From Gammaproteobacteria bacterium (lineage in GTDB: Bacteria; Pseudomonadota; Gammaproteobacteria; Steroidobacterales; Woeseiaceae): 43,505 nucleotides of DNA. Positions 21,224-29,866 of the stretch are shown here, in pieces (the first letter of the stretch is position 1; each line of letters begins with the position of its first letter). The notes beneath the pieces were generated by a model that did no database searches, was not told the DNA's origin, and was given only the letters and a program-made list of their open reading frames with translations. The stretch is from assembly GCA_029863305.1 (NCBI GenBank), contig JAOTVR010000024.1:1-43505 (forward strand). Direction: 5' to 3'. The position numbers and the translations under genes were made by a program.

Positions 21224-21873
21224 GCCCTGCGCCGTGTAAGACAGCGGTCCTGGTTTCGGGCTCGGGCAGCAATCTGCAGGCGTTTATCGATCGGGTGTCG
21301 CGCGGCGACATCAGCCTTGATCTGCGCGTCGTATTCAGCAATCGCCCGGATGCCTACGGCCTGGTACGCGCCAGCGATGCCGGTATCGCGACTGCGTGTA
21401 TCGAACATGGTCGATTCCCGGAGCGTGAAGATTTCGATCGCGCGGTCGCGGCCAGGCTGGACGAATGGCAGCCGGAATTGGTGATCCTGGCGGGCTTCAT
21501 GCGCATTCTGAGCCCCTGGTTTGTCAATCACTACGCAGGGCGCGTCCTGAACATTCATCCGGCACTACTACCTGCCTACCCGGGACTCGATACACACCAG
21601 CGCGTGCTCGATGCCGGTGAGCGCTGGCACGGCAGTACCGTGCATTTCGTTACCGAGGAACTCGATGGTGGGCCGCGAGTTCTGCAAGGCCGGCTGGCCG
21701 TTGACCCGAACGAGACGGCCGAAGCGCTGTGCGCGCGGGTGCAGGCCGTCGAACACCAGATCTACCCCGAGGCCGCCAACTGGTTCGGCCAGGGCCGACT
21801 CGAATTCAGGGCCGGCGCCGCCTGGCTGGATGGAAAACCGCTCGAAACGCCGGTGATCGCCGACTTCTTTTAG
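21220..21873 (+). CDS. purN: Phosphoribosylglycinamide formyltransferase
   Basis: GAR transformylase, which uses 10-formyl-tetrahydrofolate in the third step of purine synthesis; 217 residues. The N-terminal [14 protein letters not shown] is the phosphate-binding loop. The active site is complete: Asn and His in [24 protein letters not shown] and the downstream His/Asp in [16 protein letters not shown]. The start is a TTG at 21220 that overlaps the purM stop; the protein from there aligns with the family N-terminus and no ATG is available. It ends 11 bases from the stop of the convergent UROD-family gene. Confidence 0.95.
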   Translation: MSPAPCKTAVLVSGSGSNLQAFIDRVSRGDISLDLRVVFSNRPDAYGLVRASDAGIATACIEHGRFPEREDFDRAVAARLDEWQPELVILAGFMRILSPWFVNHYAGRVLNIHPALLPAYPGLDTHQRVLDAGERWHGSTVHFVTEELDGGPRVLQGRLAVDPNETAEALCARVQAVEHQIYPEAANWFGQGRLEFRAGAAWLDGKPLETPVIADFF

Positions 21874-21884
21874 TCGTCGAGTCC

Positions 21885-23048
21885 CTATCGCAACGGGTAG
21901 TGGCCGAACTCTTCCACTGCATCGACCATTGCCAGAACGTTCTCGGGCGGGACATCGTTCATCACCGTATGCACGGCGCCGATCATGCAGCCGCCGCCGG
22001 GCCCCAGAATTTGCATGACGCGGCGCACCTCACGACGCACGTCCTCAGTGCTTCCGCGCGGCAGAATATTCTGCGAGTCGATCCCGCCGCAGAACACGAT
22101 ATTGCTGCCAAATCGCTTTTTGAGTGCGGCAAGATCGGCCATGGACCCGGCAGAGGTCTGAATCGGATTCAGGATGTCGACACCGATCTCGATGAAATCC
22201 TCGATCAGTGGCGCAACATCACCGTCGGAGTGAAAGAAAACCTTGGCCTTGGTCCGCGCCTTGATGAAATCAATGAAATCCGCGTGAATCGGCTTGAGAA
22301 TGTCACGATACATTCGCGGTGATATCAACAGACTCTTTTCGGTTCCCAGATCGTCACCGATCTTGATGATGTCGACATTATCACCGAGTTCCGCCAGAAA
22401 TCGCCCCATCAGATCCTTGCAGTAAGCGCTGATCCTCTCCAGCATTGCGCGCGCAAAGTCAGGCTCAATCGCCATGTTCAACAGGAACTTCTCCAGTCCC
22501 TGCATCGCATGCGCGCGTTCGAACGGAAACAGCAGCCACGGCGTTGCCATGATCGCGAATTCATTCTCGTCAGCCAGACGACGGGCCGTTTCTCGCACGT
22601 GCGCAATGCGCGAGGGATCGCTCATATCCGGCCATCCCTGATACGCGTCGAGTTCTTCGATGGTCCGCGCTTCAGGCATTGGGTGAACACCGGGATACCA
22701 GTGCCCTGGCTTGACCTCTGACTGGCCACTGCCCCACGAATCGATGCAGTCACTGTGCGGATCACGTTCCCGATTGCGCTTGCGTACCTGTTCGGGTTCC
22801 AGATCCAGCACGCCGCGAACATCGCTGCGCAAGCGGCGCATCGTCGCCTCGTCAATTTCCGCAGTACCCAGCTCCGGCCAGTCGTACAGGTAATTGTCCG
22901 GCGCCTGGACGCCGATAATGTCCTTGATACCACGGTAGGGCTGCATCTTGATCCCGGTCGCGTTACTGACGCCAATGACCAGCGGCACGCGATCGGGTTG
23001 TTCGTGATGCAGCGTGGTGAGAACGCGTTCCCGCGACGTCATCGGCAT
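21885..23048 (-). CDS. Uroporphyrinogen decarboxylase superfamily protein, not HemE
   Basis: TIM-barrel protein of 387 residues in the UROD superfamily, which includes HemE and the corrinoid or coenzyme M methyltransferases (MtaA, MtbA, CmuA). The N-terminal SRERVLTTLHHEQPDRVPLV is typical of the non-HemE branch. The C-terminal part has VFFHSDGDVAPLIEDFIEIGVDILNPIQ and FCGGIDSQNILPRGS, the conserved H-x-D-G and G-G-I-D elements; the H-x-C zinc motif of the methyltransferases is not present in that form. No corrinoid protein or methyltransferase partner is encoded nearby. Substrate unknown. It is flanked by purN and dcd and seems to stand alone. Confidence 0.82.
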   Translation of the reverse strand: MPMTSRERVLTTLHHEQPDRVPLVIGVSNATGIKMQPYRGIKDIIGVQAPDNYLYDWPELGTAEIDEATMRRLRSDVRGVLDLEPEQVRKRNRERDPHSDCIDSWGSGQSEVKPGHWYPGVHPMPEARTIEELDAYQGWPDMSDPSRIAHVRETARRLADENEFAIMATPWLLFPFERAHAMQGLEKFLLNMAIEPDFARAMLERISAYCKDLMGRFLAELGDNVDIIKIGDDLGTEKSLLISPRMYRDILKPIHADFIDFIKARTKAKVFFHSDGDVAPLIEDFIEIGVDILNPIQTSAGSMADLAALKKRFGSNIVFCGGIDSQNILPRGSTEDVRREVRRVMQILGPGGGCMIGAVHTVMNDVPPENVLAMVDAVEEFGHYPLR

Positions 23049-23101
23049 CGTCAGTCCCCTCCTGAACCTGCGTGCCCACTAATACACAGGAGTCTAGCAG
23101 C

Positions 23102-23668
23102 TCACGCCTTCGGCAAGGTGACTCCGACCTGCCCCTGATACTTGCCGCCGCGGTCTTTGTACGAGGTCGCGCACTCCTCGTCGGATTCGAGAAACAACAT
23201 CTGCGCGACACCTTCATTGGCGTAGATTTTGGCCGGCAGGGGCGTGGTATTGGAGAATTCCAGGGTTACATGACCTTCCCACTCCGGTTCGAGTGGCGTC
23301 ACATTCACGATAATGCCGCAGCGCGCGTAAGTCGACTTACCCAGGCAGATCGTCAGCACGTTTCTTGGAATACGAAAATATTCGACTGTTCGTGCCAGCG
23401 CAAAAGAATTTGGCGGAATCACGCAAACATCGTTTTGCATGTCGACAAAACTGGTCTCGTCGAACGACTTCGGGTCCACGATTGCTGAATTGATATTGGT
23501 GAATATCTTGAATTCGTCGGAGCAGCGCACATCGTAGCCGTAGCTCGACGTGCCGTAGGAGACAATACGATGCTCACCATTGGTTCGCACCTGCCCGGGC
23601 TGATACGGTTCGATCATGCCCCGTTGCTCCGCCATGCGACGGATCCAGCGATCCGACTTGATGCTCAT
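23102..23668 (-). CDS. dcd: dCTP deaminase
   Basis: Trimeric dCTP deaminase of 188 residues, producing dUTP as a precursor for dTMP. The conserved segments are [17 protein letters not shown], the [11 protein letters not shown] substrate loop and [31 protein letters not shown], which carries the catalytic Glu in TLEFSN. The C-terminal [17 protein letters not shown] is the flexible lid over the active site. The start ATG overlaps the stop of mrp as ATGA, so the two genes are translationally coupled; the dcd-mrp pair is a common gammaproteobacterial arrangement. No Shine-Dalgarno beyond the coupled context is needed. Confidence 0.95.
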   Translation of the reverse strand: MSIKSDRWIRRMAEQRGMIEPYQPGQVRTNGEHRIVSYGTSSYGYDVRCSDEFKIFTNINSAIVDPKSFDETSFVDMQNDVCVIPPNSFALARTVEYFRIPRNVLTICLGKSTYARCGIIVNVTPLEPEWEGHVTLEFSNTTPLPAKIYANEGVAQMLFLESDEECATSYKDRGGKYQGQVGVTLPKA

Positions 23669-24795
23669 CCACTCTCCTCAATGATGATCTTCGGAAATTT
23701 GCTGCTGTAGTCCCGACCTTGCTGGGCCTGGGCCGCGGCCATGCGCTGCGCCGCAAGGCGATAGGCATTGGCTGCAGCCGAGTCCGGGCTGGAAATCACC
23801 GTCGGCTCGCCGCTATCCGTCTGCTCACGGATCTTCGCGTCCAGCGGCAGCTGGCCCAGCAATACCACGTCAAAATCGTCGGCCATTTCCGATCCGCCAC
23901 CAGCGCCGAAGATCGGTTCCTCATGGCCACATGCGCTGCACACATGGGTACTCATGTTTTCGATCACGCCCAGCACCGGCACTGACACCTTGCGGAACAT
24001 CGCCAGGCCCTTGCGTGCATCCAGCGTCGCAATATTTTGTGGTGTCGTCACGATCACGGCGCCACTGACGGGCACCTGCTGGGACAAGGTCAGCTGTATG
24101 TCGCCGGTTCCCGGCGGCATATCGATGATGAGGTAATCGAGATCCTGCCAGGTTGTCTGATGCAGGAGCTGCTGCAACGCAGAGGTCACCATCGGGCCGC
24201 GCCAGATCATCGGTTGATCCGCATCGATCAGGAAGCCGATCGACATGACCTGAAGACCGTGCGCAAGCAGCGGCCTCATCGTCTTGCCATCGTCGCTCTG
24301 CGGCTGTTGACCCGCGAGCCCAACCATGTGCGGCTGACTCGGGCCATAAATATCCGCATCCAGCAGGCCAACAGACGCACCGTCAGCAGCCAGGGCAAGA
24401 GCCACATTGACGGCGACCGTCGACTTGCCGACGCCACCCTTGCCGGATGCGATTGCAATGATGTTGCGCACATTCGGTAGCGGCTTCAGGTTGCGCTGCA
24501 CCCCGTGGGCAACGATCTTCGTTGACAGTTCGATGTTGATATCATTGCAGCCAGTCTCGGCCGCCAGCGCCGCCGCTATGTGCGACCGAAATTCGTCATG
24601 TCGGCTCTGTGCGGCGAATCCGAGCTCGATATGCGCCTCGATCGCGCCATCGCTGGTCTTCGCATCCATAACACGCCCGACATCGCCAATGCTCCGGCCG
24701 ATTCCGGGTAATTCGATGGAATTCAGGAGTTTATTCACGTCAGAATCTGTTGACGGCGTCACATTTCCGCCTCGCTGATTAGGTAAAATTGTCAT
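23665..24795 (-). CDS. apbC: Mrp/NBP35-type iron-sulfur carrier ATPase
   Basis: P-loop ATPase of 376 residues that in the ApbC/Mrp family binds and transfers 4Fe-4S clusters. An N-terminal DUF59 domain (about residues 15-100) precedes the ATPase. The deviant Walker A is [17 protein letters not shown], the switch motif is [12 protein letters not shown], and the cluster-binding Cys-x-x-Cys is in [14 protein letters not shown]. The ATG at 24795 has AAGGA nine bases upstream; the frame extension to 24885 lacks family similarity. Its promoter region is shared with the divergent HEAT-kinase gene; in E. coli the divergent neighbour of mrp is metG instead. Confidence 0.94.
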   Translation of the reverse strand: MTILPNQRGGNVTPSTDSDVNKLLNSIELPGIGRSIGDVGRVMDAKTSDGAIEAHIELGFAAQSRHDEFRSHIAAALAAETGCNDINIELSTKIVAHGVQRNLKPLPNVRNIIAIASGKGGVGKSTVAVNVALALAADGASVGLLDADIYGPSQPHMVGLAGQQPQSDDGKTMRPLLAHGLQVMSIGFLIDADQPMIWRGPMVTSALQQLLHQTTWQDLDYLIIDMPPGTGDIQLTLSQQVPVSGAVIVTTPQNIATLDARKGLAMFRKVSVPVLGVIENMSTHVCSACGHEEPIFGAGGGSEMADDFDVVLLGQLPLDAKIREQTDSGEPTVISSPDSAAANAYRLAAQRMAAAQAQQGRDYSSKFPKIIIEESG

Positions 24796-24828
24796 TGTGA
24801 GTTTCCTTATGGAGACTCGCGGGCGGAC

Positions 24829-24856
24829 ATTGTAACGAAGCTGCAGCGGGAACCAA
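24829..24856 (-). promoter_or_regulatory. apbC: Likely promoter of mrp/apbC
   Basis: On the minus strand TTGGTT (24851-24856) and TACAAT (24829-24834) are separated by 16 bases, a plausible sigma-70 -35/-10 pair. The -10 matches five of six consensus bases and the -35 three. The leader would be about 27 bases, ending in an AAGGA ribosome binding site. The -35 box is one arm of the inverted repeat at 24851-24865. Confidence 0.45.
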
Positions 24857-24865
24857 GCATTGGTT
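24851..24865. repeat. Inverted repeat AACCAA-N3-TTGGTT
   Basis: A perfect 6-base palindromic repeat with a 3-base centre (GCA) sits in the divergent region between mrp and the HEAT-kinase gene. One arm coincides with the proposed -35 box of mrp, so it could be an operator; as a hairpin it would be short and lacks a following T-tract. Chance occurrence is possible. Confidence 0.35.
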
Positions 24866-24901
24866 TTCAATCGCTTGCACAACAATGTCGCACAGGTGAT
24901 G

Positions 24902-24910
24902 TGGTATAAA
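24902..24910 (+). promoter_or_regulatory. Extended -10 promoter candidate for HEAT-kinase
   Basis: TGGTATAAA fits the extended -10 form TGnTATAAT with five of six matches in the hexamer. The nearest TTGCAC (24875-24880) is 24 bases away, too far for a normal -35, so this would have to act as an extended -10 element. The leader to the ATG at 25074 would be about 157 bases, long for this genome. Confidence 0.35.
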
Positions 24911-25073
24911 GCTGCATTGGAAACTCATGAGGCTAAGTATGCGCCGTAAGGTGGCGTGCACCTTGCTTCGCTTGGGCCATAGCGAAACGACAGTTGATTG
25001 CTCATAGGATACGCGCCGATATCTCGTGTGCAGGGTTGCCATGTGTGGACAGCCCTGGCAGGAGCGCGCACCA

Positions 25074-27515
25074 ATGAGCTTTCTCGGCGGATTTCGTGCG
25101 GACCAACTGGTCAGTCAGCTCGTCGCAGAGGAGCGGCCGGACTCCCCCGGCGCCAAGAGGCTCGTCGGCCGTATCAAGAAGATCGGCCCGAAGGTGATCC
25201 CCAAGGCCATTGATGCTCTTGCGCTGTCCGACAAGTCACACACCATGATATTTGTCGATATCCTCTCCAGTCTGGTCAACGACAAGACGCTCGATCTGTA
25301 CCGGGAAGGTCTCGCCGATGGCAACGAACGCGTCGTTTCCGGGACGTCCTGGGCGCTTTCCAGCAGCACGGATTACAACGCCAACAATTTGCTCGACTTT
25401 TTCGACGATCCGGAAGTTTCCAAACCTGCCCTGATCGAGGTACTTCGCGTTCACAAGCAGGATTTGAATGTGCATCAGCTCCTCCAGCGTGCCTACGAAT
25501 CTGACCCGAAGGAATCGGCTGCCCTGTTCAAGATTATTGAAGATACGATTCGGCCGGAAATGGTGCCGGATCTGATTTCGCGTCTGGGCGGCCGTGATCC
25601 GGTCATCAAGGTGCATATCATCAACCTGATCACTCGATTCAAGAGACCCGAGGTCAACCAGGCCCTCGAAATGCAGCTCAAGGACTCAAACAAGATGGTC
25701 CGCAGCGCCGCGTTGAGCGCGCTCGCGTCGCGCGGTGATGCCATCAACATCGCGGCCGTCAGCAAGTTGTTACAGGACCCCGATATCGACGTGCAGAATA
25801 AGGCCGTCGACATGATGGTGCAGATCAATCATCCCGATACCGTAAAGTATCTGACCGAAGCCCTGAAGGATGAGTCGGAGTACGCGCGCCGCTCGGCTGT
25901 CGAAGTCCTCAACGAGATTGGCACCGTCGACTCCGTCAAGGAGTTGTTCAGTGTACTCAGGGACGACGACTGGTGGGTACGCTCGCGAGCCGGCGATGCG
26001 CTCGCGGAAATCGGTGGCCCCAAAGTCGTTGATTCTGTCGTGTCGTTAATCAAAGACGAAGACGAAGAAATTCGCCGCACGGCGATTGAAATTCTGAACG
26101 CAACCAAGGATGAGCGCGCCGTCGACCACCTGATCAAGGCGACCTATGACTCGGATTGGTGGGTACAGGAGCGGGCTGTCGACGCCCTGTCGAAGATCGG
26201 CAGCCCCAAGGCACTGCCACGCCTCGAGGAAATGCTTGGCCAGGACCCAAAGACAGACACGGTCATCATTCGCGCGATAAGCAAAATCGGCAGTCAGAAA
26301 CACATCACGAAGATTGTGCCGATGCTCAACAGCCCCGAACGGCAGATTCAGATCGAGGCAATCAGGGCAATTTCTGCATTGGCGGATGAGACACATGCCG
26401 AAACCGTGCGTGGTGTGTTGCAGAAGATCAAGCAATCCAATGAAGAAACGATCATCAACAGCGCCGACAAGGCGCTCAAGGACCTGGATGCACGTTTCTC
26501 GGCGACCGTACTTGCGGAGAACGAACGCGCCAGGAAAATTGGCGAGCACACCAAGACGCTGTTGCTCGACAACGACGATCTGGACAGGCTGCTCGATGCA
26601 CAGGCGCGGGCCCAGGCGGCCGCACCGGACGCTGCTGCGAGTGAACCTGCCGCCGCGCCGGCACCACTGCCGATGCTGGACATTTCGACACTCAATCCGG
26701 GCGATGTGCTGGACGGCCGCTACAAGTACATCGAGAAGATCGGCAAAGGCGCATTTGGCACCGTTCTGTTGATGGAGGATGAAGTCGTCGACGAACGACT
26801 TATCCTCAAGTTCCTGAATCCGAATGTCTCCTCGGACGAAGAGATGATGAAACGTTTCGTCCACGAGCTGCGTTACTCACGAAAGATCACGCATCGAAAC
26901 GTCATCCGAATATATGACTTCCTGCACCTGCAAGGGGCCTACGCGATCTCGATGGAATACTTCCCGTCGCATACCTTGAGTGGCGAGATTCCGAATAACA
27001 AGCCGATGGACATGGAGAAAGCGCTGAAATACTCGCGTGATATGGCGACCGGCATGGCTATCGCGCACCAGGCAGGCGTCATTCACCGCGATCTCAAACC
27101 GGCCAATATTCTTGTCAATGACGAAGGCTTGTTGAAGATCGTGGACTTTGGTGTTGCCGCTGCTGCGTCGAGTGGCGATACGCAGTTGACCAAGACCGGC
27201 TACGTAATCGGCTCACCGAAATACATGGCGCCCGAGCAGATTCTCGGCAAGAAAGTCGATGAGACCGCCGATGTCTACAGCATCGGTGTCATCATGTACG
27301 AAATGACAACCGGCATACCTCCCTACAGCCGCGGCGACCACATGTCTGTCATGTATCAGCACGTGCAGGGCAAAGCGACGCTCTGTCAGGAAATCAATCC
27401 GGAGATTCCGGACGAATTTGCCGAGATCATCGCCAAGGCGATGTCGGTCGACAAGACCAAGCGCTACCAGTCGATGGAGGAGCTGACCGAGGCGCTCGAT
27501 CAGATCTCGCTGTAG
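25074..27515 (+). CDS. HEAT-repeat protein with C-terminal Ser/Thr protein kinase
   Basis: An 813-residue cytosolic protein. Residues 1 to about 490 are tandem HEAT/PBS-lyase-like repeats with recurring units such as DDDWWVRSRAGDALAEIGGPK and DSDWWVQERAVDALSKIGSPK. An Ala/Pro-rich linker (about 510-540) leads to a Hanks-type kinase domain at about 550-813. All catalytic elements are present: glycine loop GKGAFG 557-562, Lys579 in LILKFL, the HRDLKPAN loop with Asp673, DFG at 691-693 and APE with Glu721. No transmembrane segment or PASTA domain is seen, unlike PknB. I chose ATG 25074, preceded by AGGAG. It stands 99 bases before two PilT genes on the same strand, so it may act on pilus retraction; this is inference. 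Confidence 0.9.
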   Translation: MSFLGGFRADQLVSQLVAEERPDSPGAKRLVGRIKKIGPKVIPKAIDALALSDKSHTMIFVDILSSLVNDKTLDLYREGLADGNERVVSGTSWALSSSTDYNANNLLDFFDDPEVSKPALIEVLRVHKQDLNVHQLLQRAYESDPKESAALFKIIEDTIRPEMVPDLISRLGGRDPVIKVHIINLITRFKRPEVNQALEMQLKDSNKMVRSAALSALASRGDAINIAAVSKLLQDPDIDVQNKAVDMMVQINHPDTVKYLTEALKDESEYARRSAVEVLNEIGTVDSVKELFSVLRDDDWWVRSRAGDALAEIGGPKVVDSVVSLIKDEDEEIRRTAIEILNATKDERAVDHLIKATYDSDWWVQERAVDALSKIGSPKALPRLEEMLGQDPKTDTVIIRAISKIGSQKHITKIVPMLNSPERQIQIEAIRAISALADETHAETVRGVLQKIKQSNEETIINSADKALKDLDARFSATVLAENERARKIGEHTKTLLLDNDDLDRLLDAQARAQAAAPDAAASEPAAAPAPLPMLDISTLNPGDVLDGRYKYIEKIGKGAFGTVLLMEDEVVDERLILKFLNPNVSSDEEMMKRFVHELRYSRKITHRNVIRIYDFLHLQGAYAISMEYFPSHTLSGEIPNNKPMDMEKALKYSRDMATGMAIAHQAGVIHRDLKPANILVNDEGLLKIVDFGVAAAASSGDTQLTKTGYVIGSPKYMAPEQILGKKVDETADVYSIGVIMYEMTTGIPPYSRGDHMSVMYQHVQGKATLCQEINPEIPDEFAEIIAKAMSVDKTKRYQSMEELTEALDQISL

Positions 27516-27614
27516 ATCACGGCAATCTTCAAAAGTGTGATGTTGCTCTGGAATGCGACATAATTTCCGCCTACGATAGACGCAACTATCTGATTTAGTG
27601 GGGTTCAGGCCGCA

Positions 27615-28727
27615 ATGGCTCGCATCGACGCATTCTTGAAGCTCGGTCTCGCCCAGGGTTGCTCGGACGTGCATCTGGCGGTGGGCGTGCCACCCATGTT
27701 GCGTATGAACGGCGACCTGATGCCGATCAAGTTCCGCGAGTTATCCGAGACCGAACTCGAAACGTACATCCTCGAGATACTGACCAGCAACCAGCAGGAA
27801 ATGCTGGAGCAGGGACACGATCTCGACTTTTCTTACGTCGCTGAGGAAGGTGGTCGTTTTCGTGTCAACGTATTTCGCAAGATCAGCGGTTACGGCGCAG
27901 TTTTCCGTTTCATTCCTGGCGATGTGCCAACATTGAAGGACCTTGACGTACCGGACATCCTGACCAGCTTTTGCGACTATCATCAGGGCATGGTGCTGGT
28001 TACCGGTTCGACCGGCACCGGCAAGTCGACGACTCTGGCAGCGATGATCAACCACCTCAACGAAACTCGCAACGTCAATATCATCAGTCTGGAGGACCCG
28101 ATCGAATTCGTACATCCGAGCAAGAAGTGCCAGGTCGTACAACGCGAACTTGGCACCCATTTGACATCATTTGCCGATGGCGTTCGCTCGGCGATGCGTG
28201 AAGATCCCGATGTCATTCTGGTCGGCGAATTGCGGGATGCCGAGACAATCTCCATGGCGATGACCGCCGCCGAAACCGGACATCTGGTGCTCGGTACGCT
28301 GCATACCACGAGTGCCGTGAAAACCATAGACCGTGTGATTGACGCATTGCCTGGCGAGTTACGTGAGCAAACAAAAGCATTCTTATCGATGAGTCTGAAA
28401 GCCGTCGTCACGCAAGTACTGTGCAAGACACCGGATGGCCGCGGCCGGCGAGCAGTTCTGGAAATTCTCGTCAATAATCGCGCAATCGCAAAGTTGATCA
28501 CGACGGATCAGACGCACCAGATTCCGTCGCAATTACAGACGGGTAGAGACCTGGGCATGCAGCTCATGGACCAGGCCCTGCTGGACGCGATCAACAAGAA
28601 GCAGATCGACCCCGATGACGCGTATCGGTTCGCTACCGACAAGCGCAAGTTTTCACGCTTTGTAACAGATACTGAAGTTGTTCCAATAATCGATACGGGC
28701 GGCAACGAAAAGTTACGTAATCAATGA
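27615..28727 (+). CDS. pilT: PilT-type pilus retraction ATPase (first copy)
   Basis: Hexameric secretion-type ATPase of 370 residues, slightly longer than P. aeruginosa PilT (344). Walker A is GSTGTGKST at 131-139; the Asp box is SLEDPIEFVHPSKKCQVVQRE; Walker B is DPDVILVGELRDAETI; the His box is GTLHTTSAVKTIDRVIDALPG. These are PilT rather than PilB features, so it should power retraction of type IVa pili at the inner membrane. A C-terminal extension of about 25 residues (after KRKFSRFV) has no recognised motif. The last four bases overlap the start of the second pilT gene as ATGA, so both are coupled. Pilus structural genes are not in the window. Confidence 0.9.
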   Translation: MARIDAFLKLGLAQGCSDVHLAVGVPPMLRMNGDLMPIKFRELSETELETYILEILTSNQQEMLEQGHDLDFSYVAEEGGRFRVNVFRKISGYGAVFRFIPGDVPTLKDLDVPDILTSFCDYHQGMVLVTGSTGTGKSTTLAAMINHLNETRNVNIISLEDPIEFVHPSKKCQVVQRELGTHLTSFADGVRSAMREDPDVILVGELRDAETISMAMTAAETGHLVLGTLHTTSAVKTIDRVIDALPGELREQTKAFLSMSLKAVVTQVLCKTPDGRGRRAVLEILVNNRAIAKLITTDQTHQIPSQLQTGRDLGMQLMDQALLDAINKKQIDPDDAYRFATDKRKFSRFVTDTEVVPIIDTGGNEKLRNQ

Positions 28728-29785
28728 ACAAAATCGATCAATACTTGCAGCAGGCGCTGCAGCAGAACGCTTCCGATTTGCATCTTGTATCGGGTGACCC
28801 GGTGCGGGCGCGTATTCATGGCAACTTGCAGGTCATGCTCGATGAACACATAGACACTGAAACCGTCCAGGAAGCTATGTTCGAAATCATGGACGCTACG
28901 ACGCAGCGCACGTTCGAACGGGAGGAGGCAGCCGATTTCGCCTACGACATTCCGGATGTGTCCCGGTTCCGTGTCAATATATTTCGCCATCTAAACGGTA
29001 TCGGTGCGATCTTCCGCGCAATACCATCAAAAGCGCTGACGCTCGAAGAGCTGGAAATGCCTCCGGTCATTCACGATCTGTGCCGGCAGACGTCGGGCAT
29101 GATTCTCGTAACCGGCAAGACCGGTTCCGGCAAATCGACGACGCTCGCCGCGATGATTGACTCCATAAACAAGTCCATGAAAGGCCACATACTGACTATC
29201 GAGGACCCGGTCGAATTTGTTCACAAGACGCAAAGCTGCCTGGTCAGCCAGCGTGAAATTGGCGTGCACAGCAACACTTTCGCCGAGGCACTGCACTCGG
29301 CCTTGCGCGAAGATCCCGATGTCGTCCTGGTCGGCGAAATGCGCGATCTCGAAACGATTAGTGTCGCGGTCACTGCCGCTGAAATGGGTATTCTCGTCAT
29401 GGGCACATTGCACACCAACGGTGCAGCCCAAACGGTGGATCGCATCATCAACTCGTTCCCGGCGGACAAGCAAAGCCATATCCGCACCATGATCTCGACT
29501 TCATTGCGCGGCGTTGTCTCGCAGCAGCTCCTGCCTACCAAGCACAAGCCCGGTCGAATCGCGGCGCTCGAAGTGCTGATCAATACGCCGGCCGTATCCA
29601 ATCTGATCCGTCAGGGCAAGCTGGATCAGCTGGAGACAGCCATGCAATCCGGCGCCAATGTTGGCATGCAGACGATGGACTCGGCACTGATGGAACTCGT
29701 CGAGAGAGCGTATGTTTCAGGGCGCGAGGCCTATCAGCAGGCCAACAACAAATCCAAGTTCGAGAGACTCAAAGACGATACCTGA
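28724..29785 (+). CDS. PilT-type pilus retraction ATPase (second copy)
   Basis: Second retraction-type ATPase, 353 residues. Walker A is GKTGSGKST at 131-139, the same position as in the upstream copy; Walker B is DPDVVLVGEMRDLETI, and the His box is GTLHTNGAAQTVDRIINSFPADKQ. Position in the operon is that of PilU, but the Walker B segment (GEMRDLETI) is like PilT of P. aeruginosa; PilU has GEVRSRETM there and ends in a longer C-terminus. I therefore call it a PilT paralogue rather than PilU, though a PilU-like accessory role is possible. The start overlaps the previous stop. It ends 81 bases before metG, with a hairpin directly after the stop. Confidence 0.85.
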   Translation: MNKIDQYLQQALQQNASDLHLVSGDPVRARIHGNLQVMLDEHIDTETVQEAMFEIMDATTQRTFEREEAADFAYDIPDVSRFRVNIFRHLNGIGAIFRAIPSKALTLEELEMPPVIHDLCRQTSGMILVTGKTGSGKSTTLAAMIDSINKSMKGHILTIEDPVEFVHKTQSCLVSQREIGVHSNTFAEALHSALREDPDVVLVGEMRDLETISVAVTAAEMGILVMGTLHTNGAAQTVDRIINSFPADKQSHIRTMISTSLRGVVSQQLLPTKHKPGRIAALEVLINTPAVSNLIRQGKLDQLETAMQSGANVGMQTMDSALMELVERAYVSGREAYQQANNKSKFERLKDDT

Positions 29786-29786
29786 G

Positions 29787-29809
29787 GTTGCGATAATTCG
29801 CATCGCAAC
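29787..29809 (+). repeat. Inverted repeat just after second pilT stop
   Basis: GTTGCGAT and ATCGCAAC form a perfect 8-base stem around a 7-base loop, starting two bases after the pilT stop. No T-tract follows, so an intrinsic terminator of standard form is not supported. It lies just upstream of the metG promoter candidate and could stabilise the pilT mRNA end or bind a protein. Confidence 0.4.
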
Positions 29810-29819
29810 GGGCGACACG

Positions 29820-29828
29820 TGGCATAAT
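29820..29828 (+). promoter_or_regulatory. metG: Extended -10 promoter candidate for metG
   Basis: TGGCATAAT matches the extended -10 consensus (TGn followed by a hexamer with five of six matches). It lies 38 bases before the metG ATG, giving a leader of about 30 bases. No -35 hexamer is recognisable at standard distance. Confidence 0.4.
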
Positions 29829-29866
29829 CGCGGCCTTTGACACCGCGTAAACTCCGATAGTCACAA

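Noticed and set aside
27559-27564. CATAAT as a dedicated pilT promoter
   Set aside because: The hexamer is good, but there is no -35 at normal spacing and no TG extension, so I cannot tell whether pilT has its own promoter or is read from the kinase gene.
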